A DNA stretch of 64,000 bases from Ignavibacterium sp037440165 (GCF_037440165.1 NZ_JBBIUQ010000003.1:1-64000); one strand, 5' to 3'. Shown: positions 25,292-34,650, counted from the first letter of the stretch. The notes: a model not told the origin generated them from the letters alone. Program-made: numbers and translations.

Positions 25292-27583
25292 ATGAAAAAA
25301 CTTTCACTTATTCTGTTTCTGTTCACTTGCATTTTCCTAACCGGACAAGCGCAGGTTAAAGTTCAGTTCAACACAATTAACGGTTATGGCAACAATCTTT
25401 ACATAGATAATGTTACTATTGGCAATCGTTTTAATGTTGATGCTGCCGTAGCAGGAATACTTAATATAAAAGCTGATACAAGTTTTGCAATTGTTTCAGC
25501 ATCATTCATTGTAGCTCCGCAGGCAGCCGTGATAAATTTGGGAAGAAATAATATTAACAGTCAGTTTACTGTAACGATGACTGTCAGTCCGGGTGGTTAT
25601 CAGAGCAATAGAAATGTTGCTTCACTGGCGAGCGGTCAATCAACTGTTTTGACATTTGATAATCTTACAATCACACCAGGGCAAGCAATTAATATCACAG
25701 TTACTCTTAATTTATCAGGCGATGAAAACTCAACTAACAATACATTAAATCAATACACACTTTATCTACCCGGATTCCAGAGAAATGTTCTGTTAGAAGA
25801 ATGGACAAGTTCAACATGTGGACCTTGTGCAGCAATCAATCCAACAATTGACGCATTCATTGATGCAAGATTTGATTCTCTGGTTGCAATAAAATATCAT
25901 ATGAACTGGCCTTTTCCCGGAAATGATCCAATGTATTTATATAATCCTGATCAAGCAAACGATAGAAGATTTTACTATGGAGTAAACGCTGTTCCGCATG
26001 TAATTATGGATGGAATTGTTAATCCATCATATCCGTATTCAAATCCACCAAGTTTACCAAGTGCATTTTACCCAAGAAAGAATGTTGGAACACCAGTCTC
26101 GCTTTCAGTTACAAATACAAGATTGCCGGGAGATACAATTCAGGCAGATGTTACACTCCAGATCAGCACTCAGCTTCCTGCAGGACAATATTATTTGAGA
26201 GTTCATGCTATTGAAAGACATATTCATTATAATTCAGCGCCGGGCACGAACGGAGAAACTGATTTTTATGATGTGTTCAGAAGAGCATATCCAAATTCAA
26301 CCGGAACGGCAATACCAACTGCACCCGGAACTTACAACTTCACTTTCAAATATCCACTTGATATGGCTGTTTGGGTTGACAGTATGATTTATACTGCAGT
26401 CTTCGTTCAGAATGATGCAAATAAAGAAGTACTAAATGCTGCCAAGTCGAGAAACTATCTTGACGGCACAATAATAAACAATAGCTTCGACCAACCGCTT
26501 GTGAATAAACCAGTTGTTGCATTTGACTTTATTGAAAGCAGCAGAAATTTCTTAATCGAAAATCCTCAGAGCGTACTGAGTAATTTCTTTTATTATGAAC
26601 TGTTTGACGGAGTATTTCCTTCTCAGGGATGGACTATCAACAATCCTGATGGTGGAATTACTTTCGCACAATTCGAAGGCGCAAACGGACCATCTCTTGG
26701 CGGAACGAAATCAGTTAAGATGGATTTTTATTCTTACAGCGCAACTAACCAAAATGATTTTCTCTACTCACCATCTTATGCTGGCTTGAACGAAGTAGAT
26801 TCATTAAAATTTGACTGGGCTTATGCGCAATACTCCTCGGCTTATGTTGACAGATTAATTGTTAAAGTATCACTTGATGGTGGTGCAACTTATCCGCATA
26901 CTGTTTTTGATAAATCTGGTGCGCAGTTGGCAACTGCTCCAACAACGACAAGTGCTTTTGTTCCAAATTCCTCACAGTGGTCCACATTCTCTTATCCACT
27001 TGCTCAAATTGTCCCTGTTGAACTTACATCGTTTACTGCAAAAGCAAATGGATTGGATGTAGAACTTAAATGGAATACAGCAACTGAAGTAAATAATTAT
27101 GGTTTTGAAATTCAGAGAAAATCAGATGAAGATTTTATTACTGTGGGATTTGTGAAAGGAATAGGTTCTACAACAGAACCACAGAACTACTATTTCACTG
27201 ATAAAGAATTGAATGAAGGGACATTCATCTACAGATTAAAACAAATAGATTACAGCGGTGCTTATCATTTTTCTGATGAAATCGAAGTTGATGTTACCGG
27301 TCCGAAAGTATTTTTTATTGAGCAAAACTATCCGAATCCATTTAATCCTTCTACAAAAATCAGATTCAATCTTGCTGTCAATTCGAAAGTATCGTTAAAA
27401 ATCTTCAATCTTATCGGAGAAGAAGTTGCTGAACTTGTTAATGACAGAATGAATGCCGGAAGACAGGAAGTCGAATTTAATGGAATCAATCTGAACAGCG
27501 GAGTTTATATTTATAAGATTGAAGCAATTGGTGAAGATGGTTCATCATTCATTTCTGCTAAGAAGATGACTCTCGTTAAATAA
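25292..27583 (+). CDS. Omp28-related thioredoxin-fold protein with T9SS sorting domain
   Basis: 763 residues. Order: signal peptide (to AQVK), a beta domain (20-165), an Omp28/thioredoxin-like domain with LEEWTSSTCGPCAAINP (CGPC near 178-181) and VPHVIMDGI, a jelly-roll-like region (430-580) with ELFDGVFPSQGWTINNPDGG, a fibronectin-like stretch (VPVELTSFTAKANG, KWNTATEVNNYGFEIQRK), and a C-terminal type A sorting domain (FFIEQNYPNPFNPSTKIRF to KKMTLVK). The sorting domain lacks the palindromic insertion, so it serves as the reference form. AGGAGGG precedes the ATG. A strong terminator follows the stop. It is likely a surface-displayed thiol-disulfide protein acting with its neighbours. Confidence 0.85.
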   Translation: MKKLSLILFLFTCIFLTGQAQVKVQFNTINGYGNNLYIDNVTIGNRFNVDAAVAGILNIKADTSFAIVSASFIVAPQAAVINLGRNNINSQFTVTMTVSPGGYQSNRNVASLASGQSTVLTFDNLTITPGQAINITVTLNLSGDENSTNNTLNQYTLYLPGFQRNVLLEEWTSSTCGPCAAINPTIDAFIDARFDSLVAIKYHMNWPFPGNDPMYLYNPDQANDRRFYYGVNAVPHVIMDGIVNPSYPYSNPPSLPSAFYPRKNVGTPVSLSVTNTRLPGDTIQADVTLQISTQLPAGQYYLRVHAIERHIHYNSAPGTNGETDFYDVFRRAYPNSTGTAIPTAPGTYNFTFKYPLDMAVWVDSMIYTAVFVQNDANKEVLNAAKSRNYLDGTIINNSFDQPLVNKPVVAFDFIESSRNFLIENPQSVLSNFFYYELFDGVFPSQGWTINNPDGGITFAQFEGANGPSLGGTKSVKMDFYSYSATNQNDFLYSPSYAGLNEVDSLKFDWAYAQYSSAYVDRLIVKVSLDGGATYPHTVFDKSGAQLATAPTTTSAFVPNSSQWSTFSYPLAQIVPVELTSFTAKANGLDVELKWNTATEVNNYGFEIQRKSDEDFITVGFVKGIGSTTEPQNYYFTDKELNEGTFIYRLKQIDYSGAYHFSDEIEVDVTGPKVFFIEQNYPNPFNPSTKIRFNLAVNSKVSLKIFNLIGEEVAELVNDRMNAGRQEVEFNGINLNSGVYIYKIEAIGEDGSSFISAKKMTLVK

Positions 27584-27593
27584 TTTTAATCTG

Positions 27594-27623
27594 AGGTTGT
27601 TTCCTGAAATATGGAAACAACCT
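27594..27623 (+). terminator. Rho-independent terminator after the Omp28-T9SS gene
   Basis: Perfect 11-base arms AGGTTGTTTCC (27594-27604) and GGAAACAACCT (27613-27623) with an 8-base loop, followed by TTACTTTTAT. It lies 10 bases after the stop codon, so downstream genes need their own promoter or read-through. Confidence 0.8.
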
Positions 27624-27651
27624 TTACTTTTATCAGTAATGGAGAAAATTA

Positions 27652-28434
27652 ATGAAATCAATTTTACAATTATCATTTGTTATAATTTTTAGTTCTTCAT
27701 TTCTTCTTGCACAGGAAATTACTTTTATTCCAAGACAAACCGCTGTAAATGATACAGCTGGTGATGAAGTTATAATCTACATTGATCTTGTAAATGTATC
27801 TCAAGCTGAGCAAACTGTATTTGTACTCCGAACCTTAAATCAATTACCACCTAATTGGACAACCTCACTCTGTTTCGATTTTTGCTATCCTGATTGGGTT
27901 GATAGTATTGCTACAACTTCTACATTTGGAAGCTCTCCTCTTCTGCCGGGAGAAATGCGAGAAGTTTCAGTTCACTTTTTTACAGATAATATACCAAATT
28001 CAGGTTTAGTCGAATTACAGGCAGGAACATTTCGAAGTCCCGATCAGAGAATTACTGTAGAACTTCAGGCATCAACATTTGATCCAACTTCTGTTGAAAA
28101 TGATTTCGATCAGGTAAACAATTTTACTCTCGAACAGAATTATCCAAATCCATTTAATCCAAGTACAAAGATTAGATTTGTCATCCCGAACGAAGTGAGG
28201 AATCTTAAAAATTTCTCGTCGCTAGCTCCTCGAAATGACAATTCTTTTGTAATTCTGAAAGTTTATGATGTGCTTGGTAACGAAGTAGCAACATTAGTAA
28301 ATGAAAATAAACCCGCAGGAAGTTATGAGGTTCTTTTTGATGCTTCAAAAAATAATCTGCCGAGTGGGGTTTACTTTTATCAGTTAAGAGCTGGTTCTTT
28401 TACTCAAACCAAATTAATGTTGTTGGAGAAGTAA
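27652..28434 (+). CDS. Secreted protein with T9SS type A sorting domain
   Basis: 260 residues. A signal peptide (SSSFLLAQE) is followed by a single beta-sandwich-like domain at 22-150 that includes a CFDFC pair, then a sorting domain from residue about 160 (LEQNYPNPFNPSTKIRF). Residues 177-196 come from the second copy of the 60-base element. Small secreted cargo of unknown function. GGAG sits 8 bases before the ATG. The TlpA-like gene begins three bases after the stop, which ties it to a thiol-redox context, and the paired cysteines fit such a role. Confidence 0.8.
   Translation: MKSILQLSFVIIFSSSFLLAQEITFIPRQTAVNDTAGDEVIIYIDLVNVSQAEQTVFVLRTLNQLPPNWTTSLCFDFCYPDWVDSIATTSTFGSSPLLPGEMREVSVHFFTDNIPNSGLVELQAGTFRSPDQRITVELQASTFDPTSVENDFDQVNNFTLEQNYPNPFNPSTKIRFVIPNEVRNLKNFSSLAPRNDNSFVILKVYDVLGNEVATLVNENKPAGSYEVLFDASKNNLPSGVYFYQLRAGSFTQTKLMLLEK
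28180..28239 (+). repeat. 60-base palindromic element, coding copy 2
   Basis: GTCATCCCGA to TCGAAATGAC, on a codon boundary and exactly 20 codons long, encoding VIPNEVRNLKNFSSLAPRND. It differs from copy 1 at five bases (three replacements at the protein level are visible, Asp to Asn, Arg to Leu, and silent changes elsewhere). The inner arms are GAGGAATCTT and AAAATTTCTC, slightly decayed. The position within the sorting domain is the same as in copy 1. Confidence 0.8.
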
Positions 28435-28437
28435 CAA

Positions 28438-28935
28438 ATGAAGAAAATATTTTTTTGTATTGTGATTTTATTTTCAATAATATCATTTGCTCAGGATGAT
28501 TTAATCAAAGGTAAATCAGCGCCTAACTTTAAATTAGAAAACATTGATGGAGGTTTTACTGAGCTTTCAAAAGTTATTGGTAAAGGACCGATACTATTAA
28601 ACTTTTGGGCAACTTGGTGTAAACCCTGTATGGAGGAAATGACTGAGCTCAATAGAATTCATGAAGAATTTAAAGACAAAGGATTTACTTTACTTGCAAT
28701 TTCCACAGATAATGAGAAGACAATCGCAAAAGTAAAACCACTTGTAAAATCAAAAGGTTTTAGTTTTACTGTGCTGCTTGATAAGAATTCAGATGTTGCA
28801 AGAAAATATTATGCACAACAGATTCCATATTCTGTGCTGATTGATTCCAATGGAAAAATAACAGATCTACACATGGGATATATGAAGGGCGATGAGAAAA
28901 AATTGCGCGAAAAAATATTATCTCTCTTAAAATAA
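28438..28935 (+). CDS. TlpA/ResA-like thiol-disulfide oxidoreductase
   Basis: 165 residues. A signal peptide (MKKIFFCIVILFSIISFAQ) precedes a thioredoxin-fold AhpC/TSA-type domain. The active site is WATWCKPCMEEM (CKPC near residues 63-66), LLAISTDNE follows, and the cis-proline loop is QIPYSVLIDSNG. Members keep periplasmic apocytochrome cysteines reduced for heme ligation or act in other extracytoplasmic thiol pathways. That is consistent with the multiheme cytochrome and two CxxC Omp28-like proteins upstream. It is three bases downstream of the 27652 gene and 30 bases upstream of the barrel gene. Confidence 0.9.
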   Translation: MKKIFFCIVILFSIISFAQDDLIKGKSAPNFKLENIDGGFTELSKVIGKGPILLNFWATWCKPCMEEMTELNRIHEEFKDKGFTLLAISTDNEKTIAKVKPLVKSKGFSFTVLLDKNSDVARKYYAQQIPYSVLIDSNGKITDLHMGYMKGDEKKLREKILSLLK

Positions 28936-28965
28936 TCTATTACTAAATTCAAATTTGCTGAACAC

Positions 28966-30507
28966 ATGATTAGAACAATCCTTTTCACCTGTCTGCTAAT
29001 AAATTTTTTTACTTTTACTTTATATTCTCAGACTGATGATGATTGGTTTTTGCTTCCTGAGGAACTTGGCATTCAAAATCACCTTGAATATTCATTCGAT
29101 GTTGAAAATAAAAAAGAAATTCTTGAAAACTGGACGAATCTGGATTACATCAAAGGAATATTCTCTGCAGGAATCCGACTGGAAGTATTTCAGCCAAATG
29201 ATCCCGATCCATCAATCAATCGTGGGAAAGTTCGTTATGCTGATATAGCTTACAAATATTTTACAGTTGATTTGGGAGATTTTGATCGTGGTGTACGTCT
29301 TACTGCGGGAAATTTCTATACTTTATTCGGCAGAGGAATGATTCTTAAAAGTTATGAAGACAGAAATATAAGAGTAGATAACAATTTGATCGGATTTAAA
29401 GCAGAAGCTCATTTGTACGATTTCTATCTGACTGCACTAAGCGGTTCAGCTGCTAATTCACAGAATCAAAGGAATGATATTCTGCATGCTATTGACTTTT
29501 CATACAGAGGATTAAGTTTTCTTAAACTTGGCTTTACACACGCTGCGAATATTCCTGAATTGGAATCAATTTCAAAAACAAGTTTTACTTCAGTAAGAGT
29601 TGAACCTTCAATATGGAATTTCGATCTCTATTTTGAATTTGGCGTTAAACAAAATTCTGATATCAAAAAAAATATTTTTAGTAATAATGAATCTATTATC
29701 GGAAAGGGTTTCTACGGTAATGCAAATATGTATTTAGGCCGTTTTGCCTTTACGGGCGAATATAAACTTTATGATAATTTTGCTTTCACTTCAAATGATG
29801 TAACCATTTTTTACAATACACCACCATCACTTAGAAAAGAATATACTTATCAATTACTCAATAGCCATCCATCACCATTAGATCAATCAAATGAACAAGG
29901 ATTTCAGATTGAGTTGAATTATACTTTTGATGAAAGAACAAATTTCCAAACAAGTTACGGTTTAACTCAAACTCTTCCTACTGGATCTTATTTCCAGAGA
30001 GTAAATGGTTTTAATTTGCCGGTTGTAACACAATTCAAGGAATTATTCTTACAAACTTATCGTTCTTGGAATGACAATCTGAATACAACACTTTCATTTG
30101 GCTATAGCGAAGAATTATCATCTAACACAAAAAACATAACTCCTGTGATTGAAAATAAATTCTACTTTAATGATATAAATACAATAAAGCTAATCATCGA
30201 ACATCAGCACACAACAAATAGAATTACATCAGAAAAATATTATTCTGATGTTCTATCAATAGAATACCTCCGTTCACCTTCATTTAATGTTGCCTGGGTT
30301 AGCGAAATTCAAACCAAAGAATCAGACTCAGGCAGAATCGTTCGTAAAGTTTGGAGTTTCATTCAATTTGGTTACAAAATTTCCTCTCACACAGATTTAA
30401 GTTTGCTTTTTGGTTCAAGAACAGCAGGCAATATATGCATTGGTGGTGTGTGCAGATTTGAACCGGAATTCAGAGGAATTGAATTCAAAATGCTGACAAG
30501 ATTGTAA
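28966..30507 (+). CDS. Putative outer-membrane beta-barrel protein (DUF6029-like)
   Basis: 513 residues. A signal peptide (TFTLYSQ) is followed by a long series of amphipathic strands with aromatic girdles (AGNFYTLFGRGMILKSYEDR, RFAFTGEYKLYDN, NTTLSFGYSEEL, FNVAWVSEIQTKE) ending in a hydrophobic strand (EFRGIEFKMLTRL). This is the pattern of an outer-membrane barrel; the GNFYTLFGRG region is reminiscent of DUF6029 proteins. It closes the redox cluster, so it may form the outer-membrane part of that system, although this rests only on position. Confidence 0.6.
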   Translation: MIRTILFTCLLINFFTFTLYSQTDDDWFLLPEELGIQNHLEYSFDVENKKEILENWTNLDYIKGIFSAGIRLEVFQPNDPDPSINRGKVRYADIAYKYFTVDLGDFDRGVRLTAGNFYTLFGRGMILKSYEDRNIRVDNNLIGFKAEAHLYDFYLTALSGSAANSQNQRNDILHAIDFSYRGLSFLKLGFTHAANIPELESISKTSFTSVRVEPSIWNFDLYFEFGVKQNSDIKKNIFSNNESIIGKGFYGNANMYLGRFAFTGEYKLYDNFAFTSNDVTIFYNTPPSLRKEYTYQLLNSHPSPLDQSNEQGFQIELNYTFDERTNFQTSYGLTQTLPTGSYFQRVNGFNLPVVTQFKELFLQTYRSWNDNLNTTLSFGYSEELSSNTKNITPVIENKFYFNDINTIKLIIEHQHTTNRITSEKYYSDVLSIEYLRSPSFNVAWVSEIQTKESDSGRIVRKVWSFIQFGYKISSHTDLSLLFGSRTAGNICIGGVCRFEPEFRGIEFKMLTRL

Positions 30508-30597
30508 TCGCCACTTGAACCTTGAAGCAAAATCATAGTCGTTAATTTCTTTTGCTTTATTTTTCCGATTCAAAAATTCGGTCTTTAGTGTAGTTGT

Positions 30598-31239
30598 ATG
30601 CGAAGAAAAGGAAGAAAGCAAAAAGAAGTTAGAACTTTACCGAATGTTTTTCATGGTAAACCAGAAGAAATTTCTGATTCCTTGGTAAAATATTTCAGAA
30701 ATGAAAAACCATTGGTGCTTGAACTTGGCTGTGGCAATGGTGAATATACACTTGCTCTCGCCCAGAAATTTCCTGATAAAAATTTTGTTGGAGTTGATCT
30801 TAAAGGAAGCAGAATCTGGACGGGTGCAAAAAAAGCTTTAGCACTTTCAATCACTAATGCTGCGTTTATAATAACAAAAGCTGATAGATTACATCTTATC
30901 TTCAACAAACCAGTTGTTGAAGAAATTTGGATCCCGTTTCCAAATCCATTCCCACTAAGAAAAAGTATAAAGCAGCGATTGGTTCACAAAAGATTTCTTG
31001 ATGTTTACGGAAAGATTTGTCTTCAGGAAGCAAAAATTCATCTCAAAACTGATGCTGAAATACTTTATCAATATGCTTTGAAGGTAATTGAAGAAGAAAA
31101 ACTGATACTAGTTGCTGCAACTGATGACCTTTATAGTTCAGATTTATACAAAGAGGAAATCACAATACAAACAAAGTATGAACAGCAGCATATTAAGGAC
31201 GGGAAATCAATTAAATATGTTTGTTCCAGATTACAATAG
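30598..31239 (+). CDS. trmB: tRNA (guanine-N7-)-methyltransferase
   Basis: 213 residues, normal length. It methylates G46 of tRNA with S-adenosylmethionine. The SAM-binding loop is LVLELGCGNGEYTLALAQ (near residue 40), followed by NFVGVDLKGSRIWTGAKKA, typical of the TrmB family, and IPFPNPFPLRKSIKQRLVHKRFL for the family's catalytic PDPWPK-type segment in divergent form. Start codon ATG at 30598 has no clear ribosome site. It is followed by a weak hairpin at 31243-31264. Confidence 0.9.
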   Translation: MRRKGRKQKEVRTLPNVFHGKPEEISDSLVKYFRNEKPLVLELGCGNGEYTLALAQKFPDKNFVGVDLKGSRIWTGAKKALALSITNAAFIITKADRLHLIFNKPVVEEIWIPFPNPFPLRKSIKQRLVHKRFLDVYGKICLQEAKIHLKTDAEILYQYALKVIEEEKLILVAATDDLYSSDLYKEEITIQTKYEQQHIKDGKSIKYVCSRLQ

Positions 31240-31242
31240 ACT

Positions 31243-31264
31243 TTTGGGATATTCGTTGCCCAAA
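31243..31264 (+). terminator. Possible weak terminator after trmB
   Basis: TTTGGG (31243-31248) and CCCAAA (31259-31264) pair across a 10-base loop and are followed by TTCTTTATAA. The stem is short and the T-run is interrupted. Confidence 0.35.
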
Positions 31265-31375
31265 TTCTTTATAAACTGATATTTTTTATTCATATACGCA
31301 CTATTTTTTATTTTTTAGTACACTGGCTTTCTTTATTTTAGTTTTAATAAAATTGAGTTTTGGATGGAGTTTATT

Positions 31376-31600
31376 ATGCCGAGAAGAGACCAGCAAAAAT
31401 ATCTCGATTATCTGAAAAAATACGAGAAAAAATTAACTCCAAAAGAACTCGATGAATACAAAATGTTTGTAAAACGTCATAAGGATGACGAAGATTTTGA
31501 TACTGTTTCGATGAGAAGGCTTAAAGAACTTTACGACAAGTATTACACTGCTCCTGACAGATCAAAACTTGATGACCTATTCAAAAAAAAGGAAGAATAA
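31376..31600 (+). CDS. Small basic/acidic hypothetical protein, 74 residues
   Basis: The ATG at 31376 is chosen because GGAG lies six bases before it at 31366-31369; an ATG at 31364 overlaps that ribosome site and is unlikely. The product is highly charged and helical (MPRRDQQKYLDYLKKYEKKL, RLKELYDKYYTAPDRSKLDD). No family recognised; possibly a small cytoplasmic nucleic-acid- or protein-binding factor. It sits 31 bases upstream of the DUF2723 gene and may be its co-transcribed leader gene. Confidence 0.65.
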   Translation: MPRRDQQKYLDYLKKYEKKLTPKELDEYKMFVKRHKDDEDFDTVSMRRLKELYDKYYTAPDRSKLDDLFKKKEE

Positions 31601-31631
31601 TTTTAAGGATAAATTCATTCAGAGGTTATAG

Positions 31632-34604
31632 ATGAACTTAAAGACACTTAACAGAATTTTTGCGGTGATAGTTTTTATCATTTCGTTTTGGCAGTTTGCT
31701 GCAACTGTTCAGCCCTCAGTTTCCTTCTGGGATTGCGGCGAATTTATTGCTGCTTCATATTATTTTCAGGTTCCTCATCCTCCCGGTGCTCCATTCTTTT
31801 TAATTGTTGGAAATGTTTTTTCAAAAATTCCTTTTGCAGAAAACATCGGACTCAGAATGAATTTTGTTTCTGTAATATCAAGTGCACTTTCCGTATTGTT
31901 GCTTTATCTTATTGCTGTAAAACTTATTAAAAACTATAAGCAAAGAGAACCAGAAAATATTTTTGAAGCTATCACTGTGTATGTATCAGCAGCTATTGGT
32001 GCATTAGCTTTTTCCTTCAGTGATACATTCTGGTTTAATGGTGTTGAAGCAGAAGTTTATGCTTTCAGTACATTTCTGTTCGCTGCAGTAACTTATCTGA
32101 TTATGAGATGGAACGAGCGCGCAGATAATCCGGATGCTGAGAAGTATATTATTATGATCGCATATCTTGTCGGATTATCAACAGGCGTTCATCTCATGAG
32201 TGTCCTTGCAGTTGTTCCTGTTGTTATGATTATTATGTTCAGAAAATATGTTGATGATGAAGCAAGTTTAAGAAAAACTGCATACATCTTTTTACTTCAC
32301 ACCGCAATCATTCTTCTTCTTGCTGTTTTTTGGTGGGCTGGCGAGACCTCAACTACTGCACCATCTCCTGAACAGTATCAGGCATTTGATTCTAAATTTA
32401 AAATTTTTATTCTCGGAGTCAGTGCCCTGATAATGGGAATTTATTATAAGAAAGTCTTCACCCGAAATTCCTTCTATATGCCATTGATAATTGGTGGAAT
32501 TGCACTCGCAGCAACTTATCCGGGGATTGTAAAATATTTCCCTGCTCTTCTCACTGCAGTCGGTGGTGAAAATATAACAATCGAAATTATTGTTGTTCTG
32601 TTAACATTTGCAGTGCTTGGTTACTTTGTTCACTACGCTGTGAAGAATAATAAACCAACTCTTCATCTTACAATGATGTCTGCTATTTTCGTTCTTCTTG
32701 GATTTACAACTTTCGCAATGGTTATTATTCGCTCTAATCAAAATCCACCAATGAATGAAAACGAACCAAATACATTTCCTAAGCTTGAAAAGTATCTGAA
32801 TCGTGAACAGTACGGTGATTTCCCTACTTTCAAAAGACGATTTAGTACTGAACCACATCAACAGGGCATTTATACTAACTATTCTTCCGATCTTGATTTT
32901 TTCTACACTTATCAGATGAATCATATGATGACCAGATATTGGCTATGGAATTTCGCAGGTCGTGAAGGTTGGGTTCAGGATCAGGGAGCGAACATTGCAC
33001 CGTTTAATGGAATAGGAAATGCTTTTGGAAAACTGTTGGGAATAAAATTCTCTGGTGAGATGAAAGATTCTCTGTTCGGAATCCCATTCCTGATTGGACT
33101 ACTTGGAATTTATTTCCACTTCAGAAAAGACTGGAAAATGGCTTCGGCCTTTATGATTATGTTTATTCTGATGGGTTATCTGACTGCTTTCTATCAGAAT
33201 CAGCAGCAGCCGCAGCCGAGAGAAAGAGATTACTTTTATGTTGGAGCATTTTTTGTATTTGCTATTTGGATTTCTGTTGGCATATACGGTTTAATTGAAC
33301 TTGCTCTTGAAAAAATCAGAAAAGCATCACTCAGACAGGCAACAGTTGTTGCAATTATGGTTTTGGGAACAGTGCTGATTCCTGTTAAGATGTTCAGTGC
33401 TAATTATTTTACGCACGATCGTTCAAGAATCTGGGTTCCTTGGGATTACTCTTACAATCTGCTTCAATCCTGCGCACCAAATTCAGTTTTATTCACTAAT
33501 GGCGATAATGATACATTCCCGCTTTGGTATTTACAGGATGTTGAAGGAGTTCGCAGAGATGTTAAAATAGTGAACCTCAGTTTGCTGAATACAGATTGGT
33601 ACATTCGACAGATGAAGAATAATGATCCTTACGGAGTTGGAACTGTCAGAATAAGATTTTCTGATGATCAAATTAATCAATTAAGACCAATGCAATGGAG
33701 CGCGAGACAACTTTCGATTCCTGTACCTGGCTCAACTTCTTCTCAAGGTCTTTCAAACGATTTAATTCAGAAGTACGGTGTTAAAGACTCTACCATTGTG
33801 AAAGAAGGTAAAATAACTTGGACTATGCAGCCAACTTTGAATTTTGGAAATGTTACCGGTATTCGCGTTCAGGACATTATGGTGAGAGAAATTGTCGAAG
33901 CAAATAATTGGGAGCGTCCGATTTATTTTGCTGTTACTTGCTCAGACGATAGCAAAATCGGTTTACACGATTATTTAAGAATGGAAGGAATGGCATTCAG
34001 ACTTGTTCCAGAAAAAAGATCTCCAACTGTTGAATTCGTTGAACCTGATATTCTTGCAGCTCAGTTGAAAGAAAATCCTGGTTACAGCAAAGATTATCAG
34101 CCGGGATTTAAATTCAGAGGATTAAATGATTCTACCATTTTCCTTGATGATAATCATAAGAGGATGATTCAGAATTATCGCAATGCTTTCATCAGAATGA
34201 CACTTTATTATCTGAGCAAAGGTCAGAATGATCTTGCCGTTAAAACTCTTGATGATATGGAACAGAAGATGCCATACAGACTTATTCCAATGGAAATGGG
34301 ACTTTTGTTTGAACTTGGAAATCTTTACGCAAGAGCCGGTGCAGTGGAGCAGTATAATAAACTTTCTGCTAAAGTTGAATCACTCGCACTTAAAAAATTA
34401 GATGAGAATCCTTCTGATGCTCAGTCATTCTATAATCCTTATCGAATTCTGATGGAGATCTATGAAACGCAGCAGCGAAATGATAAATTATATGAATTAT
34501 GGAAACGAATTGAATCTTTATATCCAAATGATCCTAATGTGAAAGCGAATGTTGAGAAATACAGAATGCTGATTCAAAATCAGGATACTTCAAAAAATAA
34601 ATAA
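31632..34604 (+). CDS. DUF2723 family GT-C membrane protein (TMEM260-like)
   Basis: 990 residues. The N-terminal half has about ten to twelve membrane helices with the DUF2723 hallmark SFWDCGEFIAASYYFQVPHP and PGAPFFLI, the acidic residue expected for GT-C catalysis. The soluble C-terminal half includes NGDNDTFPLWYLQDVEGVR and a helical repeat-like tail (840-985). The human homologue TMEM260 is an O-mannosyltransferase; bacterial members are candidates for protein O-glycosylation from a polyprenyl-linked sugar. AGAGG lies six bases before the ATG. With several T9SS cargoes nearby, surface-protein glycosylation is an attractive but unproven role. A terminator follows at 34616-34650. Confidence 0.88.
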   Translation: MNLKTLNRIFAVIVFIISFWQFAATVQPSVSFWDCGEFIAASYYFQVPHPPGAPFFLIVGNVFSKIPFAENIGLRMNFVSVISSALSVLLLYLIAVKLIKNYKQREPENIFEAITVYVSAAIGALAFSFSDTFWFNGVEAEVYAFSTFLFAAVTYLIMRWNERADNPDAEKYIIMIAYLVGLSTGVHLMSVLAVVPVVMIIMFRKYVDDEASLRKTAYIFLLHTAIILLLAVFWWAGETSTTAPSPEQYQAFDSKFKIFILGVSALIMGIYYKKVFTRNSFYMPLIIGGIALAATYPGIVKYFPALLTAVGGENITIEIIVVLLTFAVLGYFVHYAVKNNKPTLHLTMMSAIFVLLGFTTFAMVIIRSNQNPPMNENEPNTFPKLEKYLNREQYGDFPTFKRRFSTEPHQQGIYTNYSSDLDFFYTYQMNHMMTRYWLWNFAGREGWVQDQGANIAPFNGIGNAFGKLLGIKFSGEMKDSLFGIPFLIGLLGIYFHFRKDWKMASAFMIMFILMGYLTAFYQNQQQPQPRERDYFYVGAFFVFAIWISVGIYGLIELALEKIRKASLRQATVVAIMVLGTVLIPVKMFSANYFTHDRSRIWVPWDYSYNLLQSCAPNSVLFTNGDNDTFPLWYLQDVEGVRRDVKIVNLSLLNTDWYIRQMKNNDPYGVGTVRIRFSDDQINQLRPMQWSARQLSIPVPGSTSSQGLSNDLIQKYGVKDSTIVKEGKITWTMQPTLNFGNVTGIRVQDIMVREIVEANNWERPIYFAVTCSDDSKIGLHDYLRMEGMAFRLVPEKRSPTVEFVEPDILAAQLKENPGYSKDYQPGFKFRGLNDSTIFLDDNHKRMIQNYRNAFIRMTLYYLSKGQNDLAVKTLDDMEQKMPYRLIPMEMGLLFELGNLYARAGAVEQYNKLSAKVESLALKKLDENPSDAQSFYNPYRILMEIYETQQRNDKLYELWKRIESLYPNDPNVKANVEKYRMLIQNQDTSKNK

Positions 34605-34615
34605 GTAAATTTTTT

Positions 34616-34650
34616 GGCTGCAGAATAAGCGAAAAAACTTTTTTGCAGCC
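34616..34650 (+). terminator. Terminator-like hairpin after the DUF2723 gene
   Basis: GGCTGCA (34616-34622) and TGCAGCC (34644-34650) are perfect 7-base arms, with an internal AAAAAA/TTTTTT pair that can extend the stem, followed by ATTATTATTTT. It separates the DUF2723 gene from the GT9 gene starting 23 bases later. Confidence 0.65.

Noticed and set aside
30508..30597. CCGATT/AATTCGG near 30566-30590 as a terminator of the barrel gene
   Set aside because: The arms mismatch and the loop is only a few A residues; it is not a stable hairpin.
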